14,298 nt of DNA from an uncultured Oscillospiraceae bacterium (GCA_934457235.1 CAKSHT010000051.1:1-14298), one strand, 5' to 3'; positions 1 to 7,107 are shown, counted from the first letter of the stretch. Notes: generated from the letters alone by a model not told the origin. Program-made: numbers and translations.

Positions 1-2017
1 GAGATTCATCAGTCTTGCCCTTGCCGACGCCTACCATCTGGCAGTTCACAACGGTGTCCAGTCTTGTGAATGTCTCGCCGTGGTCAGTGGAAACCTGGAG
101 TCCCATTGCCGGGTAATAAATCTTGCCCTCTACGCCGGGAACTGCCACGGGTCTTGTGGAGGAGAACACAGACAACTCGCTGTTGGACTTGAATGTCTTT
201 CCGCGATCGCTGCTGTAATAGAATGTGCTTCCGCTTGCTGCATAGATGTAATCAGGATTTACCTGGTCTGCGATCATGCGCTTTACAGTGGAGCAACCCT
301 CGCTCTGGTTCCAGCTCTTGCCCTGGTCGTCAGACCAGAATACGAACGCGCCGTTCTCAGGTGCCCAGAAGAATATCTCACCATCAGCGGAGACAGCAAC
401 AGTGCCTCCGTATGCCGGTCCTGTAGTCAGCGGGGACTTCTTCGCCTGGTTCCAGCTGTTGCCTCCATCCAGTGTGTACCAGAAGCCGTTTGTCTTGTCA
501 TCGCCGCCGCACTTTACCCATACGTCGGTGTTGTTTGCTGCAACTGCAAGTCCGGACATGGAGCCTGCAGTGCTGCTGTGTACCTTGCCGTAAACCTCGG
601 CGCTGTCCTGTGAAAAGCCGTCGTAGTCCGCAGTGACTGTGACCAGCTTGCCGCCGGGAATACTTACGATGTCGTAAGGAACGGTCTCCTCAACGCCCTT
701 TGCGAAGAAGTAGAACTCCGGAGCTTCGTCCCAGATGTTGTCGCATGCATAGATTCCGTTACCGGATACTACCATTATCCTGTTGGTGTTGTTCGGGTCG
801 ATAGCCATAGAACTGCACCAGTGCATGGAGGTGGTGGAGAGCCAGTCAACGCCGTTTGCGTTGAAAGTCATCTTGTCGTTGAGGAGCGTCCAGTTCTGAC
901 CGCCGTCGGTGGTTACATAGAACTCGTCGCCAAACGCGCCGGTGGGCTGCTCAACGTAGATATTCTCGGTGCATGCTGCCATCTTGTTGGGGTCTGTGGG
1001 ATCGATCACCACATCGCCGTACGCCTGCTTCTTGGGTGTGATGTCAGTAAAGGTATCGTCCGCGATGTTCAGCATACGGATACCGCCGGAAGAACGATTG
1101 TTGTTCCAGGGTCCCTCAGCGTCAGCATAGGTTATTATGATCTTTCCGTCGCCGTTGTACTTCATGCGCTGGACCATCAGTCCCTGCGGAGCGTCCTCGA
1201 CCGGCGCCCATGTAGAGCCTGCGTCGGTGGACTTGTAGATATTGTAGTCGCCCTTGCGGGAGATAGCCGCGTAGATCGTGGAGCAGCTGTTCTCGTCACC
1301 GGAGTTCGGGTCGATCACGATGCTGCAAATACCATTACTATTGCCGGTGGTGGTCTGTGTGCCGAGGTCAAGCGCGGTGTATGTCACTCCAGCGTCGGTG
1401 GACTTTATCATTCCGCCGCTGCCCATGAATCCTGCATACACGATGTCGCTGTTCTTGGGGTCAACAGCAAGACGTTCGCCGTTGCCTCTGCCCATGCCGT
1501 TTCCGTCTGCCCTGTAGTCGGGAAGCTCAGTACGTCTGAACGTATTTCCATAATCATCGGAAATGAACAGCGCAGTTCTGCCGCCGCTGAGGTAACTGGT
1601 TCCGGCGATCATATATACGCGGTTTGGATCCTTCTCGCCGAACGCAAGCGCTGCGATTCCCAGGAAGCCCTGGTCGTCCTCGCTTATGCCATAGGACATG
1701 GACTCCCACAGCTCAGTTTCGCTGTTGTAGCGGTATGCGCCGCCAACGTCAGTTCTCGCGTAGTACAGTCCATTCTGGCTCGTGGCAAAAACGCCGGAAA
1801 CAAATCCGCCGCCGCCCATCGCTACCTGACTGAACTCCCAGCCATTCTCAGAAATTCTGGAATTGACAGGAGTCTGCACCTCTCCACCGTCGGATACGGT
1901 ACTGTTATCTCCGGCGGACGCGCTGCTGTCGGAGCTGGTATTGTTCCCCGAGCAGCCGGAAAGGCTTATCGCCGTCGCCGCCGCAAGAAGAATGCTCAAT
2001 AGTTTTCTGTGCTTCAT
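1..2017 (-). CDS. GH74-family xyloglucanase-like lipoprotein (C-terminus outside window)
   Basis: The reading frame starts at 2017 behind an AGGAGA ribosome site and stays open to the window edge, giving 672 visible codons. Residues 1-22 form a lipoprotein signal ending in the lipobox LSGC (Cys22), followed by a Ser/Asn/Gly-rich linker to about residue 55. The mature part opens with the GH74 signature: VAMGGGGFVSGVF, then ARTDVGGAYRYN, GFLGIAALAF and GNGERLAVDP. At least eight Asp-box motifs (SDDYGNTF, STDAGSTW, TTDGGQNW, SSDRGKTF and others) mark beta-propeller blades; GH74 enzymes are two seven-bladed propellers. By family knowledge the catalytic aspartates should be Asp90 (in RTDVGG) and Asp464 (in TADYDGF); this assignment is by motif, not alignment. 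The likely role is hydrolysis of xyloglucan at the cell surface. The visible part covers most of the catalytic module, and a dockerin or binding module could follow off-window. The gene has its own promoter and cre-like operator. Confidence 0.9.
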   Translation of the reverse strand, partial: MKHRKLLSILLAAATAISLSGCSGNNTSSDSSASAGDNSTVSDGGEVQTPVNSRISENGWEFSQVAMGGGGFVSGVFATSQNGLYYARTDVGGAYRYNSETELWESMSYGISEDDQGFLGIAALAFGEKDPNRVYMIAGTSYLSGGRTALFISDDYGNTFRRTELPDYRADGNGMGRGNGERLAVDPKNSDIVYAGFMGSGGMIKSTDAGVTYTALDLGTQTTTGNSNGICSIVIDPNSGDENSCSTIYAAISRKGDYNIYKSTDAGSTWAPVEDAPQGLMVQRMKYNGDGKIIITYADAEGPWNNNRSSGGIRMLNIADDTFTDITPKKQAYGDVVIDPTDPNKMAACTENIYVEQPTGAFGDEFYVTTDGGQNWTLLNDKMTFNANGVDWLSTTSMHWCSSMAIDPNNTNRIMVVSGNGIYACDNIWDEAPEFYFFAKGVEETVPYDIVSIPGGKLVTVTADYDGFSQDSAEVYGKVHSSTAGSMSGLAVAANNTDVWVKCGGDDKTNGFWYTLDGGNSWNQAKKSPLTTGPAYGGTVAVSADGEIFFWAPENGAFVFWSDDQGKSWNQSEGCSTVKRMIADQVNPDYIYAASGSTFYYSSDRGKTFKSNSELSVFSSTRPVAVPGVEGKIYYPAMGLQVSTDHGETFTRLDTVVNCQMVGVGKGKTDES

Positions 2018-2047
2018 GATTTCTCCTTATGTTTGTCGTTATCGTTA

Positions 2048-2061
2048 TGTAACGGATTACA
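2048..2061 (-). promoter_or_regulatory. cre-like / LacI-family operator at the GH74 start point
   Basis: TGTAATCCGTTACA is an inverted repeat (TGTAA, 4 bp, TTACA) sitting at the predicted transcription start. It differs from the cre consensus TGWAANCGNTNWCA only at the central CG. This position suits repression by CcpA or a local LacI-family regulator. The call is inferred from pattern and position. Confidence 0.45.
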
Positions 2062-2067
2062 CAGAAT

Positions 2068-2096
2068 ATTATACAACACTTTTTTAAAAATTGCAA
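2068..2096 (-). promoter_or_regulatory. Sigma-A-type promoter of the GH74 gene
   Basis: On the minus strand, TTGCAA (2096-2091) and TATAAT (2073-2068) are separated by exactly 17 bp. The -10 is perfect and the -35 matches 4 of 6. The predicted start is near 2061, giving a leader of about 44 nt before the GH74 start codon. Confidence 0.7.
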
Positions 2097-2117
2097 TACT
2101 GTTTTGCAAATTTCACA

Positions 2118-2160
2118 AACAAAATATCCGCTCGAAACTAGAATCAGTTTCGGGCGGATC
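2118..2160 (-). terminator. Rho-independent terminator of the small gene at 2174-2551
   Basis: A 14-bp stem (2126-2139 with 2146-2159, one G-U pair, 6-nt loop) lies just after the stop codon of the upstream small gene. On the minus strand it is followed by ATTTTGTTTG. It separates that gene from the GH74 promoter. Confidence 0.75.
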
Positions 2161-2173
2161 TTAAAACTAATCG

Positions 2174-2551
2174 TCATTCCTCGCCGCGCTTAGCCATTTC
2201 GGTGTTATACTGGAGCTGCGTTATCTCGCCCTTTGAAAGAAGCTCGCTCAGCTGGTCGTCGGTGTAGCTGTAAAGCTCGCTGGAGCTTATTTCCTCTGAC
2301 GATGAAGAACTGCTCTGCGAATCAGAAACGATCTGCGCTTCAGCGGTCTGCCCGTCAGTTTCAGAGGTATCTGCCGACAGGTACTGCTGTGCGTTCTCGC
2401 TCAGCTCCACCGTATCAAACTTGCGCGTCTGAACGGTCTGTGCGGCGGTATTCTCCTCCGTCTGCTTCTCCTGTGCGGACTTCACCCCGGTGAGCTTTGC
2501 GCCGGAAGCCGTATTTACATTAGCATTGCGGGTATCAAGTGTGATAGTCAT
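2174..2551 (-). CDS. Small Ser/Glu-rich hypothetical protein (125 aa)
   Basis: I do not recognise a named family. The start at 2551 (MTITLDTRNANV) has an AAAGGAG ribosome site 6 nt upstream. A longer in-frame start would begin inside the promoter at 2640-2668, so it is rejected. There is no signal peptide or membrane segment, so the product should be cytoplasmic. The N-terminal half is polar. Residues 45-58 (FDTVELSENAQQYL) resemble the VELS-type phrase in small flagellar regulators such as FlgM, but the match is short. Residues 78-91 are a serine/glutamate run. The C-terminus (YTDDQLSELLSKGEITQLQYNTEMAKR, about residues 96-122) has the pattern of a SHOCT-type tail, a short helical oligomerisation motif. 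The gene has its own promoter and terminator and therefore forms a single-gene unit. Confidence 0.75.
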   Translation of the reverse strand: MTITLDTRNANVNTASGAKLTGVKSAQEKQTEENTAAQTVQTRKFDTVELSENAQQYLSADTSETDGQTAEAQIVSDSQSSSSSSEEISSSELYSYTDDQLSELLSKGEITQLQYNTEMAKRGEE

Positions 2552-2639
2552 GATGTACTCCTTTGTCGCGGACGCTCTCTCGGAAGCGCCGTGCACGGCT
2601 CTCATTATCCCGCTGCCGGGATATCTGTAGTCTGATATC

Positions 2640-2668
2640 ATGATACCACCGCTGCCACGCTTTGTCAA
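2640..2668 (-). promoter_or_regulatory. Strong sigma-A promoter of the small gene at 2174-2551
   Basis: On the minus strand, a perfect TTGACA (2668-2663), a 17-bp spacer and TATCAT (2645-2640, 5 of 6) form a near-consensus promoter. The leader of about 82 nt contains short hairpin-forming repeats (ATCCCGGCAGCGGGAT and GCCGTGCACGGC). This promoter fixes the downstream start codon. Confidence 0.8.
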
Positions 2669-2726
2669 TTTAATCGACTTGCATTTCCAGTCATTCTGGA
2701 GATTTCATTTTGCGGTCACTGGAATG

Positions 2727-4265
2727 TCACAGTTCCACAAATGTGGCGGAACAGCCGCCGACAAACGTACCGCCGTCCTTTGTTTCCGCCCTGCCGATGG
2801 TGTACAGCAGCTTTCCGGAAATGCCGGGCACCTGCGCGCTCTCCGCAGACGGATTGATGATAACGGCTATCGTCTGTCCCTCAGATGTCCTCTTGTACAC
2901 CATAGGATATCCGTCGGATATGAACTCTATCTTTCCGTTGCTCTGGAGCGCCGGATTTGCCATTCTGAGCGCGATAAGACGCTTGACTTCGCTGCGCAGG
3001 GAGTTTTCGTCCGCGGACTGGCTCTCGGCGTCGGGGCGGTCTGCGGCGCTGTCCTGTGGAATATACAGCATATCCGGACGAGCCGAGGAGAATCCTGCGT
3101 TAAGTCCCCTGTTCCACTGCATCGGCGTGCGGGAGCCTGTTCTGCCATATCCACCCTCAACAGAGGTCAGCCCTTCAACGTAACGCATTCCGATCTCGTC
3201 ACCATAGTAGATGAACGGCGCGCCGGGCATTGACAGCAGGAACGCGAACGCAACTCGAAGCTCCTCCTGGTCAAGGCTGCGTGCGAGTCTGTCCATGTCG
3301 TGATTTCCGGATGGTATGCAGATGAGTCCCTTGCCGTCGGTCTTTTCGTAATTTGCCTTGTATGCCGCGATGAACTCCTTTGCAGTGCCATTTGCGCACT
3401 TTGAGAAGTACGGCTCAGCGCAGCGGAACAGATCATTATAATGCGACGGACCGAAATGCAGCAGGAAGTCCATGTGGAATCCGCCGATAAGCGACTTGTC
3501 CGGCTCACCCCACTCGCTGACCATAGCGGCGCAGGGGAACTCACAGTCAAGGAATGCGCGTATATCCTGCCAGAGCGCGATTGTCCCCTTTCCGTCCTCA
3601 TCGTGCTTTACCAGGGAGCCTGCCATGTCAACGCGGAATCCATCGCAGCCTGCGGACAGCCAGAAGCGCATGATATCCTTCAGTGCCTCCCTGGTAGCCA
3701 TAGGCCCAGGGGCGTCCATCGGCTGCTGCCATTCGCGCTCCGGCTTGTAGAAACCGTAATTCAGCGCCGGCTGATGCGAAAAGAAATTCACCGCGCAGGA
3801 GCCGTCACGGTCGGATATACCGCGTATGCATCCCATTCCCTGCGGCTCCTCCCAGATACTGTTCGTCCAGACGTAGCGGTCGGTGTACTCGTTGCGCTCA
3901 GCTTTCATAGACTCCCTGAACCACTCGTGAGTTACGGCAGTATGTCCCGGCACCAGATCAAGGATCACATGCATGTCACGGCGGTGAGCCTCGTCGAAGA
4001 GCCTTATCATATCCTCGTTCGTGCCGTAGCGCGGAGCGATGGTGAAATAGTCCTCAACATCGTATCCGGCGTCGCCGAACGGAGATTTGAAGCACGGGTT
4101 TATCCAGATGGCGGTGCAGCCAAGCTCCTTTATGTAGTCAAGCTTTTCGATGATACCGTTGAGATCTCCGATACCATCAGCGTTCGTATCGTTGAAGCTC
4201 TGGGGGTATATCTCATAAAAAACGGCTTTATCAAGCCAGTCGGGGCGCTTTTCTGTTGTGTTCAT
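2727..4265 (-). CDS. GH13 alpha-amylase-family glycoside hydrolase, cytoplasmic (512 aa)
   Basis: This is a retaining alpha-glucan-active enzyme of the alpha-amylase clan. The N-terminus (VFYEIYPQSFNDTNADGIGDLNGI, residues 15-38) and GYDVEDYFTIAPRYGT (68-82) are typical of oligo-1,6-glucosidase/alpha-glucosidase-like members. The four conserved regions are visible: DLVPGH (103-108), GFRVDMAG with nucleophile Asp213, VSEWGEP with acid/base Glu251, and GNHDMDR with Asp323. Region I reads DLVPGHT, with Gly in place of the usual Asn before His108. There is no signal peptide, so it should act on imported malto-oligosaccharides or a similar substrate; exact specificity cannot be read. The C-terminal 90 residues fit the usual beta-sandwich domain C. 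The start at 4265 has GGAGGAG 11 nt upstream. It has its own promoter with an embedded operator. No clear terminator was found downstream. Confidence 0.92.
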   Translation of the reverse strand: MNTTEKRPDWLDKAVFYEIYPQSFNDTNADGIGDLNGIIEKLDYIKELGCTAIWINPCFKSPFGDAGYDVEDYFTIAPRYGTNEDMIRLFDEAHRRDMHVILDLVPGHTAVTHEWFRESMKAERNEYTDRYVWTNSIWEEPQGMGCIRGISDRDGSCAVNFFSHQPALNYGFYKPEREWQQPMDAPGPMATREALKDIMRFWLSAGCDGFRVDMAGSLVKHDEDGKGTIALWQDIRAFLDCEFPCAAMVSEWGEPDKSLIGGFHMDFLLHFGPSHYNDLFRCAEPYFSKCANGTAKEFIAAYKANYEKTDGKGLICIPSGNHDMDRLARSLDQEELRVAFAFLLSMPGAPFIYYGDEIGMRYVEGLTSVEGGYGRTGSRTPMQWNRGLNAGFSSARPDMLYIPQDSAADRPDAESQSADENSLRSEVKRLIALRMANPALQSNGKIEFISDGYPMVYKRTSEGQTIAVIINPSAESAQVPGISGKLLYTIGRAETKDGGTFVGGCSATFVEL

Positions 4266-4315
4266 TTTCGGTGTTGCTCCTCCTGAAATATTATTCCGCG
4301 GTTATCCGCAAGGTG

Positions 4316-4344
4316 ATTATATCACATCATGAAAACGATTTCAA
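4316..4344 (-). promoter_or_regulatory. Sigma-A promoter of the GH13 gene
   Basis: On the minus strand, TTGAAA (4344-4339), a 17-bp spacer and a perfect TATAAT (4321-4316) are present. Transcription should begin near 4309. A small hairpin (GCGGTTATCCGC, 4298-4309) sits at the 5' end of the transcript. Confidence 0.8.
4330..4343 (-). promoter_or_regulatory. Catabolite-responsive / LacI-family operator in the GH13 promoter
   Basis: TGAAATCGTTTTCA fits the cre consensus TGWAANCGNTNWCA at every defined position, on both strands. It overlaps the -35 box and most of the spacer, so a bound CcpA or a MalR-like regulator would block polymerase. This predicts repression in good sugars or induction by malto-oligosaccharide. 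The regulator is not encoded in the window. Confidence 0.75.
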
Positions 4345-4417
4345 GAGGTATTTCAAAAAAAATTGCGAAACATGTAACGAAACAAGCTTCCCGATGGTTA
4401 TATTAATGAAACCAAAT

Positions 4418-4598
4418 TTAAGGCAACACCGCACAAAGATTGTGCGCATATTGCGCAGTCAGATTTTTCGTCAGATTGTACAATGAGGACGCAGCAAGGC
4501 TGACGCCTTGCAAGGACGAATTGTGCAAAATGACGGAAAATATGCAAGCAAGATGCGTACAAAATACAAAATATGGTCTTTGTGCGGTGTCGCCTTAA
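4418..4598. mobile_element. MITE-like non-coding inverted-repeat element (about 181 bp)
   Basis: The ends are inverted repeats of about 22 bp with one mismatch: TTAAGGCAACACCGCAC at the left and its near-complement GTGCGGTGTCGCCTTAA at the right. Nested internal repeats continue the hairpin: TTGTACAAT (4476-4484) with ATTGTGCAA (4520-4528), and a perfect GCAAGGC/GCCTTGC stem with a TGAC loop (4494-4511). The whole element can fold into one long imperfect hairpin. It contains no plausible gene. A target duplication cannot be defined because the flanks are A/T runs. This is the structure expected of a MITE mobilised by a transposase elsewhere. It fills most of the 387-bp gap between the GH13 and VanW genes. 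Confidence 0.75.
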
Positions 4599-4619
4599 AA
4601 ATACTGATAGATATATAAT
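4591..4619 (+). promoter_or_regulatory. Probable promoter of the VanW-DltA-DltC operon
   Basis: A perfect TATAAT lies at 4614-4619. The -35 position for a 17-bp spacer (4591-4596, CGCCTT) is poor and falls inside the right terminal repeat of the MITE-like element. Transcription would start near 4626, about 27 nt before the VanW start codon. The original -35 may have been replaced by the insertion. Confidence 0.4.
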
Positions 4620-4652
4620 AGCAAACAGCATTATGGAAAGGACAGGTAAATT

Positions 4653-5498
4653 ATGAAAAAACGGAGACTGTTCTGCGAACTTTCGCCGACGTGTTATCAG
4701 ATATCCCTGCATAAGGAATATATCCTGCGGGATATCCATGACACATTCAGCGGCGAAAAATTCGCACGGACGATCAATACGCTCCCGATGCCCGTTGTGG
4801 TCAAGAGCCACACCTCCTCCATACTGCGCCGCCTTGAAGGCGTTGACATGGAATTACAGCGCAACAAGGCAACTAATCTGCGTATCGCCTGCGCTAAAGT
4901 AAACGGTATTATGATAAATCCCGGCGAAACGTTCTCGTTCTGGCGGCTGATCGGAGAACCCGGCGAAAAACAGGGCTACCGCGAGGGACTTGTCATAAAC
5001 GCCGGGAAGCTTGAAAAGGGCATAGGCGGCGGACTGTGCCAGCTCGCGAACCTGATTCACTGGCTCGTGCTGAACAGCCCGCTGACGGTGACGGAGCTTG
5101 TGCACCATTCCGACGCGCTTTTCCCGGACTCCGGCAGGCGCGTTCCGTTTGGCACCGGAACAAGCGTATTCTACAAGAATGTGGACTATCGGTTCAAGAA
5201 CACCACCGACCGTCCGGTACAGCTCCTCGTCTGGGTGGACGAAGCCCAGCTGTGCGGCGAACTGAGGGCTGAGAAGGCGTTCCCCTGTACATACCGCATA
5301 ACCGAGGAGAACCAGGGCTTCACCGAGGAGGACGGCGTATTCTACCGCGTAAGCAAGGTGTTTCGTCTGACGCTCGACAAGGAGCGCCGGATAATCCGCC
5401 GGGAGCTTATCCTTGACAATCACTCAAAGGTAATGTATGACTATTCGCTTATCCCAAGAGATCAGATAATCACACCGGGTCTGAGGAAACTTACATGA
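4653..5498 (+). CDS. vanW: VanW-family protein (281 aa)
   Basis: VanW is an accessory protein of VanB-type glycopeptide-resistance clusters whose biochemical role is unknown; related proteins are common in Clostridia without resistance. The whole length matches the classical short form: VVVKSHTSSILRRL near residues 48-61, NKATNLRIAC (71-80), NPGETFSFWRLIG (89-101), the hallmark GIGGGLCQLAN (123-133, Cys129), FPDSGRRVPFG (157-167) and YRFKNTTDRPVQL (179-191). No signal peptide or membrane helix is visible, so it is probably cytoplasmic or peripheral. The start at 4653 has AAAGGACAGG upstream. Its stop overlaps the next start by 4 bp (ATGA), so translation is probably coupled to the DltA-like enzyme. 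That coupling suggests it works with the adenylation/carrier pair. No vanHAX-type genes are nearby, so vancomycin resistance should not be assumed. Confidence 0.88.
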   Translation: MKKRRLFCELSPTCYQISLHKEYILRDIHDTFSGEKFARTINTLPMPVVVKSHTSSILRRLEGVDMELQRNKATNLRIACAKVNGIMINPGETFSFWRLIGEPGEKQGYREGLVINAGKLEKGIGGGLCQLANLIHWLVLNSPLTVTELVHHSDALFPDSGRRVPFGTGTSVFYKNVDYRFKNTTDRPVQLLVWVDEAQLCGELRAEKAFPCTYRITEENQGFTEEDGVFYRVSKVFRLTLDKERRIIRRELILDNHSKVMYDYSLIPRDQIITPGLRKLT

Positions 5499-6835
5499 AC
5501 ATCTTCACAAGCAGCAGCGGTTGTCTCAGCCCGGAGCAGCTGACTGTATTTTCCGGGCGTATCGCGGCGTATTTCCAGCGCCGGGGAATAAGATATGCGG
5601 CGGTCGTATGCGGAAAATCCCCGCTGGTTTATGCCGCAGTGCAGGCATGCCAACTCGCCGGCGTCTGTTTTATCCCGGTGGACGAGGCTCTGCCGGAACA
5701 ACGCCGGAACAGAATACTGAACGATGCCGACGAGATATTCTACGACGGTTCGGCGTTCACCGGAGGATCCGGCTGGACTGATCTCCGAGTAATATCCGAG
5801 CAGCGCGGCGCGCCGACCATACCGCCGGAATACCCGGACGCTCCGGTCTACCGGATATACACCTCCGGCACCACCGGAGACCCTAAGTGCATTGAAGTCA
5901 CCTGGAGGAACCTGCGCAGTTTTATGACCTGGTTCAGAGGAATTCCTGCAATAGCCGAAACAAATCCGCGCTCCGTGCTCAACCAGGCGAACTTCTCGTT
6001 TGACCTGTCGGTGGCGGATATGTGGTACTCGCTGCTGACAGAAGCACGGCTGACCGTTCTGGAACGCTCCGTAATAAGCGATCTTCCGGAGATGTTCCGG
6101 ATAATGAAGCAGAGCGACGCGGAGCTTGCGGTGTTCACGCCGTCCTTTGCGGAGCTGTGTCTGTGCGACAGCGCATTCTGCCGGGAGCTGATGCCGCGGC
6201 TGCGCGTGATATTCTTCTGCGGGGAAATTCTTAAGCCGATGACCGCCACCAAGCTTTTCCGCAGATTCCCGAAAATACGGATAATCAACGCCTACGGTCC
6301 GACAGAAGCCTGCTGCTCCGTTTCAGCCGCCGAAATTTCCGTGGAAATGACAGAAGCTCCCGAACTTCCCATCGGAGATATCAAACGCACCGCCGGAACG
6401 ATACATATTGTAAACGGAGAGATCGTCATAACCGGCGACAGCGTAGCACGCTGCACAAACATGCCCGGCGGATTCGGGGAATATAACGGCAAACGCTGCT
6501 TTTACACTGGCGACGGCGGCGAGATACGCGACGGAATGCTGTGGTTCTGCGGGCGGCTGGATCAACAGCTTAAAATAAAGGGATACCGCGTTGAACCGGC
6601 GGATATCGAAAACAACCTGCTGCGTATCCCCGGAGTTACGCGGGCTGCTGTTAGCGCGTCACACGGACGGTTATCTGCGCAGGTCGTGACGGACGAGATA
6701 TCCGCTGACGAAATACGCCGCAGGCTCTCAGAGCTTGTCCCACACTATATGATACCCGGAAAAATTACGCTCATGGAGTCGCTGCCGCTCACGCTGAACG
6801 GGAAAAAGGAGTGTCACAATGCAGATAACGACTGA
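5495..6835 (+). CDS. dltA: DltA-like D-alanine adenylation enzyme, short form (446 aa)
   Basis: DltA activates D-alanine as an adenylate and loads it onto the carrier DltC. The adenylation motifs are in order: YTSGTTGDPKC (122-132), NQANFSFDLSVADMW (163-177), TPSFAELCLCD (215-225), FFCGE (240-244), NAYGPTEA (265-272), YTGDGG (337-342), GRLDQQLKIKGYRVE (353-367) and the terminal lysine motif LTLNGK (432-437, Lys437). NQA-FSFDLSV and FCGE are specific to DltA rather than to general peptide synthetases. Cys242 sits where DltA has its specificity cysteine. It is about 55 residues shorter than usual DltA (about 500): the N-terminus is trimmed and the end reads NGKKECHNADND instead of the usual NGK(I/V)DRK. 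Substrate could therefore be D-Ala or another small amino acid. It overlaps the VanW gene by 4 bp and the carrier gene by 17 bp. Confidence 0.85.
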   Translation: MNIFTSSSGCLSPEQLTVFSGRIAAYFQRRGIRYAAVVCGKSPLVYAAVQACQLAGVCFIPVDEALPEQRRNRILNDADEIFYDGSAFTGGSGWTDLRVISEQRGAPTIPPEYPDAPVYRIYTSGTTGDPKCIEVTWRNLRSFMTWFRGIPAIAETNPRSVLNQANFSFDLSVADMWYSLLTEARLTVLERSVISDLPEMFRIMKQSDAELAVFTPSFAELCLCDSAFCRELMPRLRVIFFCGEILKPMTATKLFRRFPKIRIINAYGPTEACCSVSAAEISVEMTEAPELPIGDIKRTAGTIHIVNGEIVITGDSVARCTNMPGGFGEYNGKRCFYTGDGGEIRDGMLWFCGRLDQQLKIKGYRVEPADIENNLLRIPGVTRAAVSASHGRLSAQVVTDEISADEIRRRLSELVPHYMIPGKITLMESLPLTLNGKKECHNADND

Positions 6836-7064
6836 AACCATCACTTCCCTGCTGGAACAGTTCACCGACCATGACTCACCCATCCTGCCGGATACGGAGC
6901 TGCTGGATAGCGGTCTGCTGGATTCACTGGCGTTCATTGAACTGCTGAACGCCCTGGAGGATATGGGCTGCCCCATCCAGCCAACGCGTATCCCAAGGGA
7001 ACGCTTTTCGACGCCGGAAAGTATCGCTGAGCTATGTGCTGAAGCCACACAAAACAGCATTTAG
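6819..7064 (+). CDS. dltC: DltC-like carrier protein (81 aa)
   Basis: This is a small acyl/aminoacyl carrier protein of normal DltC length. The phosphopantetheine attachment motif is LLDSGLLDSLAFIELLNAL (residues 28-46), with Ser36 as the modified residue. The second half (PTRIPRERFSTPESIAEL) resembles the DltC pattern in which a charged stretch precedes an NTP/STPESI helix. The start lies inside the end of the DltA-like gene behind AAGGAG with a 7-nt gap, so the two products are almost certainly made together. It would carry the amino acid activated by the upstream enzyme. No DltB membrane acyltransferase or DltD follows: the next gene has its own promoter and is unrelated. No terminator follows this gene, only a weak TTAGC-ATAA-GCTAA hairpin without a T run. 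Confidence 0.85.
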   Translation: MQITTETITSLLEQFTDHDSPILPDTELLDSGLLDSLAFIELLNALEDMGCPIQPTRIPRERFSTPESIAELCAEATQNSI

Positions 7065-7107
7065 CATAAGCTAACACAAAAATGTACAAATTGACCGAAA
7101 AATACTC

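Noticed and set aside
821..2002. A 393-codon open frame on the plus strand
   Set aside because: It lies entirely opposite the GH74 gene, whose minus-strand translation has clear family motifs. The plus-strand protein is low-information and has no matching ribosome site.
2685..2726. An imperfect CATTCCAGT/ACTGGAAATG pairing after the GH13 stop codon
   Set aside because: The loop is long and no T run follows on the minus strand, so a terminator cannot be claimed.
3441..4286. A 281-codon open frame on the plus strand
   Set aside because: It is antisense to the GH13 gene and crosses its promoter and start; the translation resembles no protein family.
4398..4811. A 137-codon open frame on the minus strand
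   Set aside because: It spans the MITE-like element and runs opposite the start of the VanW gene. The product is a shadow with no recognisable motif.
4653..5498. Reading the VanW gene as vancomycin resistance
   Set aside because: No ligase, dehydrogenase, dipeptidase or two-component genes of a van cluster are present. VanW proteins are widespread without resistance.
7061..7074. A TTAGC-ATAA-GCTAA hairpin after the carrier-protein gene
   Set aside because: The stem is only 5 bp and A/T-rich, with no T run, so it is not a credible terminator.
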